A stretch of DNA of 64,000 bases from Rosellinia necatrix (lineage: Eukaryota; Ascomycota; Sordariomycetes; Xylariales; Xylariaceae), in NCBI GenBank assembly GCA_021209875.1, contig JAGYVD010000001.1:5704001-5768000 (forward strand), in the 5' to 3' direction. A model generated the notes under the pieces. That model had not been told where the DNA came from. It did no database searches and saw nothing but the letters and a program-made list of their open reading frames with translations. A program made the position numbers and the translations under genes. Of this stretch, positions 22,978 through 35,146 are shown piece after piece. The stretch's first letter is position 1. Every line of letters starts with the position of its first letter.

Positions 22978-24002
22978 TGCGAATGTCTTATCTGATGGTA
23001 TTCCGTCTTAGCCGAAATATCACACGGCTCTTGTGACTCTACGTGGTGTAGGACCCAACAAATATAGGGAGCGTAGTCGAAGATCGGGAAAGCGGGAAAA
23101 AAGAACACAACGTGGAGAAGTAAACAATAGTGGTTGGCCGACGTGGAACTCGAGATTTGCCGGAGAGAGGTCAGATCATACAAGCATAGCCGTAGAACAA
23201 AATATCGATAACTCAACACCAAAGAGACATGCAGATGGAGTTAAGGAACTGTCCAACTACCTTTGGTAGGTAGAAGCCAAAGGTACAACGTCTATATCAT
23301 CGATTGAACAACCTGATAAGACGCCTCAATGAAAGTATCTACCTACTGCTTTATAGAGGGGCACTTTTTTTTAAAAAAAAAAAAAGGGTAGGAAAAATAG
23401 GTAGTTTATTTTAGTCATAAGTGGTCGCAGCACGGTAGGCAGATAGATAGGTAGGTAGGTAGGTAGGTAGGTAGGTCAATACCACCTAGAGGCAGCCCTA
23501 CCATGACATAGACCACCTCCCAGTCTAGTTAGGCTATGTGACCTGAACAGCGCCCTAAAATTGCTCGCGGCATCTCATCCAGCCAACACCTACCTCCAGG
23601 TAGGTTGGGTAACTCGAGCTCTTGCCTAGACTTGTTGCATTCGCAATTTCAATGGCCAAGATCCATTGTTCAGCGTTTGTGGGGTTTTCGGGAAGATGCA
23701 AGGGGAAATACAGGGGGGTACCCCGCTCAGCTGTGTCTATCGAGCGATAAGATTCTTCTACCCCTCACCCTCCATTTACCTTCTCTAGGTAACTGAATAG
23801 TTCGTCCTAGGCAGGTATGTAGGTAGGTATTCATTCATTATTGATTCCTTCATTAAGTACATACTTCAGCTACATGCCTAACCTAACCTAGGAGCTTGCC
23901 TACCTAGAGGAGCTATCCTACTATCTCTTCACCTGGCCTTGTAGTATTTTGGTTGTCCTTTTCTCCCCACCTAATAGCTATTTGATAGAGCATCCAGCCA
24001 AG
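22978..24002. promoter_or_regulatory. Divergent intergenic region between PRMT5 and prefoldin 4
   Basis: About 1 kb between opposite start codons, so both promoters lie here. It carries an A-run (about 23374-23386), a (GTAG)n array (23451-23475) and TACCTA motifs. No regulator site is assigned. Confidence 0.6.
23451..23475. repeat. (GTAG)n tetranucleotide repeat
   Basis: About six uninterrupted GTAG units in the divergent intergenic region. Confidence 0.9.
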
Positions 24003-24632
24003 ATGAATCGGCGCATGGTATGTGTATTCAACACGTCTTGCTACTGCCTTTGGCCGTTCATGGCAGAACTAACAACTATCTCTTTGTCGCATTAGCTCAC
24101 CAAAGACGACGAGGCCACCACCGACGAGGTCGAAGTCCGTCGCGAGGACCAAGACAAGATCAACAAGTTCAGTCGCCTCCACCAGCGTGAGCTGATCCTC
24201 GAGGAAGAGCTCAAATCCAAAAATGTACGAACCGTGCAACATGCTGGGCACCACTAAAGGACTAACCGACAACCCGCTCGTGCAGAAAGAGAAGGAGGAG
24301 CTTGACGATGTAACTCTCGAGCTCGAACTCGCCGATGAAGACGACAAAGTACCGTAAGCTCGCACTACCTACGGGAAACTGGTCGCCGTCTGTTACAGCT
24401 TGAGCACTGCTAATAATCCCCTTTCATGCCGATATGCAGTTACAAAATCGGCGATGCCTTCTTTCATATACCCTTGCCACTAGCCCAAGACATGCTAGCC
24501 TCGTCCACATCACGAATAGAGGAGGAAGTCTCTGAACTCGAGGATAGGTTAGGGACAACGAAGGAGGAGATGCAGCAGCTAAAGATCGAGTTGTACGCTC
24601 GATTCGGAAGAAGTATCAATCTCGAGACGTAA
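24003..24632 (+). CDS. gim3: Prefoldin subunit 4
   Basis: Beta-type subunit of the prefoldin (GimC) hexamer, which delivers unfolded actin and tubulin to the cytosolic chaperonin. Exons 24003..24017, 24096..24224, 24286..24353, 24440..24632; 134 aa. The protein starts MNRRMLTKDDEATTDEVEV and keeps the family blocks REDQDKINKFSRLHQRE, LELADED and YKIGDAFFHIPL. It ends in a coiled-coil helix and the signature FGRSINLET. The introns (78, 61 and 86 nt) have GTATGT, GTACGA and GTAAGC donors; introns 1 and 2 show CTAAC branch sites. The first coding exon is only 15 nt. Two coiled coils flank the central hairpin, as expected. Confidence 0.95.
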
Positions 24633-26504
24633 CGAGGGCAAACGCAATTGAACGATTGCGCTACAAGAAACGCCCGAGGGAACGTAGCAGCAACGCCTAA
24701 GATGATATCGCCGTCTACGATACTATACATGCGCACCTCTAGTCAGGCCACTGTGCGTATTATGTCACATGGCTTAGAGCAAGATAAAATACGATTGGTA
24801 CCGTGCACACGACCGCAGAACCACCACATCCACCAATGCCGAGGTATCTTTGGAATAAAGAAAGTCAGCAATGGTCCGCCCCCGTCACACCACTAAAAAG
24901 CGAGAGCAAATCCCTCTGATAAACCAAACAAAACACTTGGGGTATGATAGTTTGCGCAAGCCTAATAAGCAAGACCTCTATTAGGAATTGTGTAGTCTCT
25001 GGCACGATAGAGAATTGAGACCACGTCAGCCATTGAATGTTGTACACCATGGCACATTGTCTTCTTTCAGGGTGTTGAAGTATATCAATACGCGAGCCCA
25101 TGAGGATTGTGTTCAGGCCTCATCAACAAAACATTCTCATGGGGCCTCATGGGGCCACATGGGTTGGGTGCGATACCCCCTGTACTTTTAGCAGTCACCT
25201 GCTAGGAACGGATACAAAAGCTTGTTCTGGCCCTATCCTCAGCTTTTGTCTAGGAATAACGTTGCGACTCCTGCCCCGGCATCCTTGGTGAGGGATCGAA
25301 ACTTAGCTACTAGCGTTGAAATTATTAGCTTAGACTGATGAGATGTTTGTGTCAAATTTGCCCCTTATAATTTACTATGCAGCGAGATACTTGTACATAG
25401 ATGGGAGCTATACCCGAACGTGTTGCTATACCTATAGAGTATCATCCCAAGGGGATGGCACCTTCCTCAGCTAGCGCTAGCATGTGAATAATCGGTAGCG
25501 ATAGAAGTAACTACCTAATGGACTATTATTAGTACACCAGTTTGGCAAATGAAATCTAGCCAATTACGCGATGTTCTTCTATCCACTCTCGGACTCTAGG
25601 CTAGACAGACGCCCCCTAGGCTGGTGGTGTAGTAATCCCAAAAGACAAATCGCGGTGGTAATAAGGGGTTGGACAACATAATGATGTTACAAGCACATTT
25701 ACCAGACTTTTTGGCAGTGGGATATAAGGTGGCACCGTTTCGGTTTACTTAGTTGTTTGATTCTTGACCTTCCCAAGTGAACAACGGCGATAGGTGTGCA
25801 CGTATAGACGTACACAAATATGAGATGTGGTGATACAAATGTATTATCACGCTGCGTCATTCTTATTAATATACCTCGATGCATATTACCGAGACCGCGC
25901 TAATGGAGAATGGGATTAGGCCGGGGTGGAATATGCAAGGAACAAAGATTGATCTAACTACACTACGGTACGCTGATGTCATAGAAAGCCGTCGTCCAAA
26001 TATCTTGTTCCTTGTCCACATCGATCTAGACTCCCTGCGACTGCCCGTCTATATATTAAATACGTAGGTATGTATATATATGCCGCACCACAGCCACCGG
26101 TGCCGCCTTTTGCTAGCTTGGCTCTTGTGTGTCGGTGTTGCCAGTTCGGATCTATTGTACCATCACATGAATCGCGTGGAAGCAGGCACAACGCCTGACT
26201 GGATAGCTGCCTAGGCTAGTAGTATACACAACCCAAGGGAAGTGAACACCAACACCGGGCTGAAACCTTGAGATTCATGTTAAGTGAAGTGGGTAAATCC
26301 GGGCTATTCTAACGGGGAAAAAAAAAAACCCCTTCTCATTCTCATTTGCCATCAACAGAGCTCCCAACACGGTGCCTTACATGCCTTACATGCCTACATT
26401 TTGAGGATACGATACAACCCCTAACTTATACACCTCGAAAGAAACGTTTTACTACGACGTTCCATCACCTGACCTAAAAAAGAGTAATTGTCAAGTAGTC
26501 GACA
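24633..26504. other. Intergenic between prefoldin 4 and APP1-like gene
   Basis: About 1.9 kb, moderately AT-rich. Only short open frames without motifs were found. Nothing else is supported. Confidence 0.55.
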
Positions 26505-28065
26505 ATGATTTCATCGCAATTATTATCGGTCGGCCCTTTCGTTGCCCAAGTTCTTGGTGCCGCACATCCAATCATTACACCGGCGCCGAGCCTAGAAGAC
26601 CGTGATCAGGCCCTTGCTCGTCGAGCCCTCGACCCGGGGAGTTATATTAATAGCGTTATAAGTGGGCTGGGGAGCGACGTCTCGAGTTACATTGCTTCCG
26701 GCGTCCCTCAGTTCTTCCAGGACTTCCCTATCGGCAACGACGTCGAAAAGGCGCTCGGCATTAACGACGACGAGCTTCAAGCAACCCCCACACAAGCCCT
26801 CAACATACCCGGATACGCGAATTGGACCGAGTCGGGGTGGAATGCCCGGATACACGGGAATGTGTACAAGCAACCCAACATTACTCAGGATAAGCTCGAC
26901 AGTCTGGCGAATAAGTTCCTCATTGGTGTCGATATCGATGAACTCCCGTTGGATCAACAGAGGCAAGCTCGGAACTTTACAGCCTCTATCTTTGTCGTAC
27001 AACAGAGCAATGTGAGCGTCTCTATCAACTTCCAAAATGAGGTTGATGTCCGCCCAGATGCCAGCGGCGGTGTTGTGAACGCTCAGGGCGGTGCGCAATC
27101 CGTTGATTTGCCGTACAGGACAACCCCCGAAGGCGATTTTGACGCGTGGGTGACTTTGAGAAATACCACTGGACCCGATGGAGGTCACTTAACCCCTGGA
27201 AATGCTACTAGCCGGATACAAGCACTGAATGTGGTATGTTCCTTTTCCCCTTACCCCTATCATACATAGAGAGTACTGACGTGCTGGCTAGTACACAAAT
27301 GGAACAGACGCTGGGAATTCCACTGTTTACCTTGTTCCTCCTACTGGATTTACCATCGTCTCAGATATAGACGACATTCTTCGTATCACTAAAATCTATA
27401 ATCCGAAGGAGGGTCTCCTCAACTCATTCGCACGGCCGTTCGTAGCATGGGAGAACATGCCCGAGATCTACGCCAACTGGTCCGCGTCGATCGACAACTT
27501 CCACTTCCACTACCTCACTACCACCCCTGAGCAGGTAACGCGAAACTACATGGACTTCATCTACAAGACATATCCGCTCGGCTCCTTCGACACGCGGCCC
27601 CTCAACTTCTCCGATGTGGCCGCCACACTCTCCATCCGCAAGGCGCTGCTGGAGAAGATCTTCCAGACATACCCGCAGCGCAGGTTCGTGCTCATGGGCG
27701 ACACCACGAACTCGGACGTGATGAAGGATTACCCGCAGCTCGCGCGGGACTACCCCGGCCAGGTGCAGTGCATCTTCCTCCGCAACACGACGGCGACCGA
27801 CAGCACCGACCTGTTCCCCTACGACACCTCGGGCTTCGAGGGCCTCGACCAGGACCAGTACATGTTCTTCGTCCACGCCGAGGACCTCCGCGGCGCCGAC
27901 ATCGTCGGCGGCCGCTGCCACAACCCCGTCGTCGTGCAGAACGTCACCTTCGGCTACCAGGGGCGCGGCTTCGGGAACGAGAACGCCGCGGACGGCGCCG
28001 CCGGTTGGAGCTGGGTCACGCTTCTCGTTGGTCTGCTTGTCGCCGCGGGTCAGATTGCGCTGTAG
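26505..28065 (+). CDS. Secreted APP1-type phosphatase (DUF2183), probably GPI-anchored
   Basis: Two exons, 26505..27233 and 27292..28065, give 500 aa. The 58-nt intron has a GTATGT donor, CTGAC branch and GCTAG acceptor. An N-terminal signal peptide (to about residue 20, ending ..VLGAA) precedes a presumed propeptide-like segment. The catalytic HAD-like box is FTIVSDIDDILRIT, with Asp at 268, 270 and 271. Further conserved blocks are NMPEIYANW, FHFHYLTTTPEQVTRNYM, SFDTRPLNFSD and FVLMGDTTNSDVMKDYP. Several NxS/T sites are present. The C-terminus (AADGAAGWSWVTLLVGLL, then a hydrophobic end) looks like a GPI-attachment signal. Yeast App1 is a cytosolic/actin-patch phosphatidate phosphatase; this protein should act at the cell surface. 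Substrate is unknown; Ile replaces the usual Thr/Val of DxDx(T/V). Confidence 0.88.
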
Positions 28066-28886
28066 AGGGGCTACTCATACTGGGTATGATGAGCTGGTAA
28101 TTGCAATTCCCGGGAGTCGAAAGGTAATATGATTATCGCATCGCCGCTTCCCGGTATATCATGGACTAAGAGGGAAGGTCTATACACTCGGGGGGAAGGG
28201 GGCGGACGGACGGGATGGCAACATCCGTAAGGAGACGCACTCCGATATGTGATGCGGCGGTGCCGAGAATAGTTATCCGCTTTACATAGAAAATACTCGT
28301 GAGAGGTGTGTGTGTTTCTGGAAAAGAAATCAGCATAGGTAGCTCGCACATACACAACTCAATAGAGAGCGTTTCTTGGAGTTACAATCAACCAAATAAA
28401 TTTTTGTAGCACAGTTCGCTACGAAGTCTTATTAAAAGGGGGGTCAGTTATACCCTTACGTAGGTTGCGTTCCATCCCCCTTCCCCTTATATATAAAGCA
28501 TTGCTAGTTCAACTAACCATATAGCCCGAGACGCCCACACACACAGATCAAGCACTTATCTATCCCGGTCGGCCACGCATTATGACATTGTTTAACAGGA
28601 TCACCGAAATCCCCCCCCCCACCACCATACTCTTAGGAAGGCCACCGCCGCCACATCTGCTGGGTCCTATCCGGCATCCGCACCCCGAGCGCGCGCTGTC
28701 CCTGGTCACTAAGTGAGAGAGCGCGCCCTGGACCGGTCGCGTGCTGCTGCCGCGGCAGTCCTACGCTGAGGCCGAAGGTACTGGCGGAGCCCGGGTTCAG
28801 CAAAGGCCCCGGCACGGGGCTACGGTGACGGGATCGGGGTCGGTCGGGGCTGGGATGAGAGTGGGCCTGGCCCGGGGTGAGGGGAG

Positions 28887-28889
<3 letters not shown>

Positions 28890-28922
<33 letters not shown>
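28890..28922. repeat. (GA)n microsatellite
   Basis: About 16 GA units. Confidence 0.95.
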
Positions 28923-28923
<1 letters not shown>

Positions 28924-29054
28924 GGAACCATGTAGGCTGGTGCTGGCTGCTGGCGCTGGCTGCTGAAAGCCCCCCACCTCGGGACTTCCACGTCTGTCCC
29001 TTGTGCGTGGGCTCATCGAGGGGTACCCCCCGAGTGCGGGAAGATGGGTGGATG

Positions 29055-29077
29055 AATGGATGGATGGATGGATGGAT
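29055..29077. repeat. (ATGG)n tetranucleotide repeat
   Basis: About five ATGG units beside related GGTGGATG sequence. Confidence 0.85.
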
Positions 29078-30090
29078 TTTCCCTTGACCGGCGTGGGACG
29101 CATCTTCTGGTGGTTTCCGTGCTTCGTGGCGCTTGGTCCCGGCGGAGCGGCCAACGACCAGCCAGATCCACTAGGCAAAGGGCCGTGGATATGTCGGGCG
29201 TGGAAAACAGGAGATGGCGACCCCTGAGTTTCTGCATGTTTCCCCTCGAGCTCCGGCTTTGGCATCACCTCGTTTCATTGCTGCTGTTGACCGGCTCCCA
29301 TTTATGGCCCGGATAGGCCGCGACGGAGACGTTTGCCCTCGGACCGATTCGACTAAATGCCGTGGATAAGATCCAGAGTGCGTGAGTCGCAGCGTTAGGA
29401 GGGAGGAGCACGCTCGGGACTGGTACCGAAAGGTATGTATGTTTATTGTTTATTGTTTATCGTCGTCGTCGTCCTCCTCTGGCCCTGATATGGTCCTGTG
29501 AGGGCTTTGCTGACACTATCCCGTACAGCTCACACGAAGGGGACCTCTCGGAGGACGCCAACCTGGGCGCAAGCCACCTGGTGACCTATAGCTGGTGATG
29601 GGGGTATTGTCAGGTTTCGTGGTGCGTTTGTGTACTGCAGCCGTTAGGATCATCGGATCCAATCTAATGCGTGACTGTTCCCGCAATCCCTAGTTTGGTG
29701 CTTCCTAATTACACAGAGCCTCATCCCGTTGATTCCGGGGAAATCGTGTGTCTTGCTAGATCAGCCTGAAGCGGCATGACCAGCCATAATTGGTGCCAGC
29801 GCGTGCGCGTTGGTAGCACAATGTACTATCAGACTAGGTTAAGCAATTTACTCCCCCCGAAGAATAGGGGCACACGCTGCGTGGCTATTCCTCGGCAATG
29901 ACGATGATATCCAGGGATGTGAACAAATTGTCTATTTATTATCCCGTTCCGCCGCGTGTCTACACGAGAGGAGAGCGCTGTTTAGCTATCAAGCCATATA
30001 CCACGCCACCGTACAAAACGCATACCTGGACCGAAGCTATCGCTTATATCTTATCCCACAAAAGCCCATCGTGACGACTCATCACCGACT

Positions 30091-30429
30091 ATGACGACCC
30101 CTGCCGGATCCGAGGGTTCTCACGAGGGGGGACATCCCCCGGACCCCTTGGTCATGAACGACGAGGAGCTCGCGGAATTCGCGAGGGTGTACGAACTGCG
30201 TCTATTGCCGGCGATCAAGAGCGTCCTCAACCAGGCTCCGATCGGCGGGGCCGTGTTTTTCACCAGACGGAGGCACCTCACCATCTTCACTCGGGTCGAG
30301 GCGCCACCCATCATCAGGCAACAGATTGAAAGCGCCGTGGCTGCAGAGCTCAACGAGAATCTTCGTGGCAAGGTCTCCCTTGCCTTCAGGGTGGGGCACA
30401 TAATTCGCAGAGGTGGCCGAACAACTTAA
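30091..30429 (+). CDS. Small hypothetical protein (orphan candidate)
   Basis: A single ATG frame of 112 aa, not recognised as any family. It begins with a Gly/His/Pro-rich linker (SEGSHEGGHPPDP). It then shows a plausible alpha/beta body: NDEELAEFARVYELRLLP helix, GGAVFFTRRRHLTIFTRV strand, and IIRQQIESAVAAELNEN helix, with a basic end (HIIRRGGRTT). GC-rich codon use, as in the annotated genes, and a sharp drop in GC just after the stop favour a real gene. No signal peptide, membrane segment or cysteine is present. A chance frame cannot be excluded. Confidence 0.5.
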   Translation: MTTPAGSEGSHEGGHPPDPLVMNDEELAEFARVYELRLLPAIKSVLNQAPIGGAVFFTRRRHLTIFTRVEAPPIIRQQIESAVAAELNENLRGKVSLAFRVGHIIRRGGRTT

Positions 30430-33215
30430 TTATCTTTTCTCCTTTCATTTATTCTTTTTCAATTTTTTTTTTTTCTTTCTCAAGGTCGTTGCTGTCTGGT
30501 CGCTGAGCTGTCAATCTCCGACTGATGAAAGTACTCATAGAATATAATGAGACGAGATTATCCTCATCTGTCCGTGTCCCCCGTAGCGTCGTTCGGTGCT
30601 ACTACCGTGGTATCGCCGTGAAATATCATAGACGTTAGCGCGGTGCCTCCAAGCCATGAAGCCTGGGTGAACCGTGGTCCCCGAATGACTCGTACCCTTG
30701 GGAGCTGCACTGGATGTTGCCGTCATGGGCATGGGATGTGAATCGCATCCCGTCGTCGTATTGGTGAATAGAGTCGCTATATTGAAAACCCACACATTCC
30801 CTACGACGGACGTAAGATAGAGTGTGTATGACTTTGCTTATTCGGTGCGCCCAGTCCAGGGTGACTTGCCTCGTTATCCCATATGTAGCGAGCGCATGTT
30901 GCATGTCGCTGGCCTATTTCGAGTTAAGCACGAAATGTACAGTCGGTGATCTGATCTGTCAAAGCTGTAGTATGGGAGAGGCAAGTGGTCGGAGCCTGGG
31001 AGTGGGCATACTCCTGAAATCGCGGTCGCAATAACGAGATATAAAGGGAGCTTGAGTATTTTATTCGACGAGACAATCGGAAGGGTTAATAAAGACAACA
31101 GCGCAACCTGGTGCAGTGATCCTATACTTAAAGATATCCCTGGATGATCCCTTCTATTTCTGTGGCGCTAGGGTTAGCAGATTGTTGAGCCACCCCAGGC
31201 TATCATTTGCCGAACGTAAGAAGTAGTAGTGGTAGTAGTTGTAGATAGCATCGTGCCTAGAGTTGATATCGTCTCATCCTTCGGTAACCGAAGTCTCAAC
31301 TTGCGCTCCACTGTTTGAGAAGAGAGCAGTCCACAGGACGCATTGTCATGTTGATGGTCAGCGAGTGTCGGGAGCGATGTGTTCGGAGACCAAAATAGCC
31401 GACAGGTTATCTGGCTTCCGAGCTACGGAGAGTATTATGTATTCATACGTGAGTAGGGATATGTGAGTAGGGGTCATGTAGTGCTGTGTATGCCTGTATA
31501 TGGAGGTGGGGAGTTAATACTCAGCCATGCGCCAATGTCAACTAACAAGCTAAGTGCTATTCAAGTTGACAAATTCAATAGATTTACCTGCTTATAGTAT
31601 CTCGTAACCGCTTCATGGGCCCCCTACAGGTGGGTTATCGATTGCGGCACGGAATCGGCACGGGTATTGGCACAGAATGGAACGGATTGGTCGAGTTTTA
31701 TGGTGCGAGGTCCTTCTGATACCCAGCTTGAAGGGGGTTGAAGGGGGTTGAAGGGATGATTCGTTATCATATAGTGTAGTGTAGGTTGGTTGGGATTAAA
31801 ACCACCCTGCAGTCCGGACAAACAGATCGGTTGGGCCAGCAGTTATCGGGATGAGGGGTGATGACAACCCATTGCCGACGAAAATAAATATCCCGCCATT
31901 CTGACGACGCCTGCGGGAATGTCATCGGTCTGACATTCTCCACCACCCTGGAGATCCTACGCTGTCGTAATGTCGGCCCGCCGCGTTCCGCCCGTAGCCT
32001 ACTGTGGTCATTCGGCCACACTAGTATAACGCTCCCGCAGCTTGGCAGCCGGGTAGAGGGAGACCGTTGCTACGGTGACGTAGTCGATAGGAAGCAGCTG
32101 CAGTCCCCCAGCCCCGTGTCTCGTCTGCCAGCCTGGACATTTATCGCCCGTGTTATCGCCGGGCTGGACAAGTCCTCAGGCCGCGAGCAGGTCGAAACAG
32201 GTCACCTCAAGTGCCGGGACGATGATCCTGGTCTTGGTGGGTTCGGGTTGTGCGTCTAATTTTGTTTTCCATCCCCTTTCGAGATCTGGGGCTGGTCGAG
32301 TGCAGCGAAGGCACGGTCGAAAAGTCGGGAAAAAGCCCGTGCCAATACCAAAGGGGAAAGCTAAGGGGTCAAGGTAATCTAATGGTACAGATGAACTAGT
32401 CCTGTTTTGCTCGCGATGAAACACAGCGGTTATGTAGGGTACGCTCACATCTGCTGCTATGTATGGATGCGGGCCACAAGAGACGGTATTGTCTGCATGA
32501 AGTACTAGCTACCCTTGCAACCGTTGACGGCCCCTCCCAGTCTCCCGACTCAGTGGTTCTATCTCCGTAGTGGAAAGTCCCCGAGAGGAAGGGAAAGAAA
32601 GAACAACAAAAAAAAAAAAAAAAACCATGTTTATTGTAGTGTATATGCCAACGACCCCTGTATAAGCTTCCATGAGCCACGTTTCCCCTCCGTAAATATC
32701 TTCCGAGGCCCCTTGGGCGCATCATCGCCATCTGGCCGAACCGTGATCTTTCCATAGTCCCGCCATACTCCCCGATTGGTTTTACAGGTGGCTTTATATA
32801 TTAACCTGAGTAGTCGACGTTGCTCGGCCTTTTATTTGACAAACCGTCCTCCCCTATTTACGTTGCCAATTATATGCTCCCACATTTTTCACTTTTGTTT
32901 ATTCCTGTTTTCGATGTGTAATGAAGTTAAATTGGCCTTGGCCATCGATCGTACCATAGAACATTCACATTAGGTCGTTCTGCTCTCTTATCAAATTGGT
33001 GTACAATTTTCGTGGATGGCAGCTCTGGCCTCCGCTGCCCCGCCAAATCCCCCATCGTACGCTAAACGAGATTCACTGTCGTCAAGTCGTCCATATTCCT
33101 GATCGTCATTCATCCAGAGTTTTCATTCCGAGCTGATATTCCGAGCGCTACCAATTTACTGCGCCAGTCCCCGATCACCGGCCCTCGAGGTGACACGCCA
33201 TTATAGCTCCTTCTT
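30430..33215. other. Gene-poor stretch
   Basis: About 2.8 kb. T-rich just after the orphan ORF, a short tandem (AAGGGGGTTG-like, about 31729-31756) and an A-run at about 32609-32624. No coding or RNA gene is supported. Confidence 0.5.
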
Positions 33216-33630
33216 TTAGATTAGGGTGGTCGTTACTGTCCCAGGAAGGGCACTCGTGGTCGTCGGGACCTGCGGTTGGGATTGGTTCTCGGTTGTGCGC
33301 CTCACGGCTAAGTAATTGCCCGGAGCGTTTGTAGAGTCCATCTGTACTTCTATTAAAGTATAGTACATTACACCTTCTTTCACTCGGGGAACGCATATTT
33401 CACGTAGAGATCCCGTCTCAGGGGCTTGAGATGGCCCCGGTTCCACATCTCGTCCTTGGGCCTAAATATCCAACTGTTAGTTCGCTTTAGCATGGGCGCC
33501 TAGGAAAACCGATCTCCTTACTCACGCTGCATTGAGCGCATGCCGTGTTGTTTACATAAACCCAATTCTGGCAGTTATGGGTTAAGAAGTACTTGCAGCG
33601 GAACCTATAGTAACCGCCGCCTCCAGCCAT
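33216..33630 (-). CDS. Small cysteine-containing protein of unknown function, two exons
   Basis: Exons 33630..33526 and 33461..33216; 116 aa. The 64-nt intron has a GTGAGT donor, a CTAAC branch site and a TTTAG acceptor. An AG right at the branch point would lead at once to a stop, so the second AG is used. Exon 1 encodes an aromatic/Cys-rich head: YYRFRCKYF, HNCQNWVYV, then CAQC, with cysteines at 12, 20, 31 and 34, spacing that could bind one zinc. Exon 2 opens with AQGRDVEPG, continues with a beta-like segment (EICVPRVKEGVMYYTLIEV) and ends in a Thr/Pro-rich tail. There is no signal peptide. It resembles short uncharacterised fungal proteins I have seen, but no function is assigned. Confidence 0.65.
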
Positions 33631-35103
33631 TTCCGAAGTCGTTTTCAATGTTCCTTAAAACAGGGCTTTCTTCTTTTTCCTTTTCTTTCTTTTTCCGGTT
33701 TGAACCCAAGCTGGTGTGATTTGGAATGCGGAATTGATCAGGGTATTAATATACGATTTTACGACTGTCCGCTGACAGCCAAGCGGCGGTATGTTACTGA
33801 AGGACAAAGAAACGCCCAATCAGCAGAAGTCGAGGCAAAGTTTCTCGGTCTATCGACAGAGAGGAAGAGCAGACGGATCAACGCAGAATTCGCACGGGAG
33901 CATCCTGATATATCGTCGGGGGACGTGTAAACAGTGCCAAAAAAAATTAAAAAATTCTAATCCTTCAGGGATGCTGTCCCACAACGAAGTGGCATCATGA
34001 GAGGGGTGTCTGCGTCGAATACACACTGGTTTTCTCGAATAGCACTATAGCTCCGGCCCCTCAGGAAAGGTGACTCTATACAAGAACGGGAACCCCCTGC
34101 CATTCATTGTGCTGGCTACACTACATTCCTCGTAAGATCCATGTGACAGGACGCGACAGGGCCAGGGGTCTGTGGAGCCTTCGCGTGCTCCCTGTGAGGG
34201 CGCACGCTCCATGAAGTCATGAATTGTCCCTTGCACTTGCACAGATATTTATTTCCGTTGGCTCGCATTCCTCCTTGCAGATTCGTCGAGGGCAGACAGC
34301 ACGGAAGCGACTCTACCCCGTATTATCTGTGGCCGGCATGATGCATGGGCCGAAACGCCCAAACTCGACGGTTAACCAACCAGGGATTTGGAAATATAAG
34401 GGTTATATTGAAGGGTATTGCCCTATTAGGTATATATGCAGGTCTATACACGAATCTTTGCGTAGGCCTAACGCCTGCAGCGGCATGCTAAATAAATAGG
34501 ACTAGATAGTGAGCTGATATGCTGGATCAAGGCCTGACTGAGCTGCCACATGCCGGCTCTTCGGCCAACAGTGGTGCCTGCGCGGCTTGACACTTCGTCG
34601 AGACATGCCATGGCTAATATCCTTTGGGTGTATACAAATAGCCGAGCCACTAGAGTCTCTGGACGGCCACAACGGGCGATTCCTTGTCCAGGACGGGCGA
34701 TAAAACGCACTCTGTCTAAAGCCACGAACTTGACAACGAGACAGATTCCGCCGCTCGAATCTATATGCCGAGCCTTCGCGGATGGCAAGACCACTAATAT
34801 CCGGGTTCTTCGGCGGCTTCGGCGGCGGTTGCTAAGCACAATTCACCACCCAAGATGGCCTCAAGTGCCTAACAAGTCCGATATGCGGTGTAATTATGTG
34901 GTGTACATCAAATGTATAGGTAGGTAAGCATGTAGATAGGCCCCCCCCCACCTTTTCTATCACACGAACCGGGTCATACCCATGGGATGAGGCTGAACGG
35001 GAAGTATGCCGGCCGCTTGATTGATGACAGGCAGAGGTGATCTTCGTGGGGTCCTTCCCGTACCATCGTCTCCTGCACGGCAGCCGGGTACCGATCGTCC
35101 CGA

Positions 35104-35146
35104 CACTCACTCACTCACTCGCTCGTTTGTTTGTTTGTTTGTTTGT
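35104..35146. repeat. (ACTC)n then (GTTT)n repeats
   Basis: Four ACTC units are followed shortly by about six GTTT units. Confidence 0.85.

Larger units (their letters stand above)
28066..30090. other. Intergenic, repeat-containing
   Basis: About 2 kb with a GA microsatellite and an ATGG array. The long minus-strand frame 28633-29268 is built across those simple repeats and is not called. No gene is supported. Confidence 0.55.

Noticed and set aside
28633..29268. 211-aa minus-strand frame
   Set aside because: It is generated by GA and ATGG simple repeats, with no family motif.
33700..33930. 76-aa plus-strand frame beside the small Cys gene
   Set aside because: No motif, and it lies in the upstream flank of the better-supported minus-strand gene.
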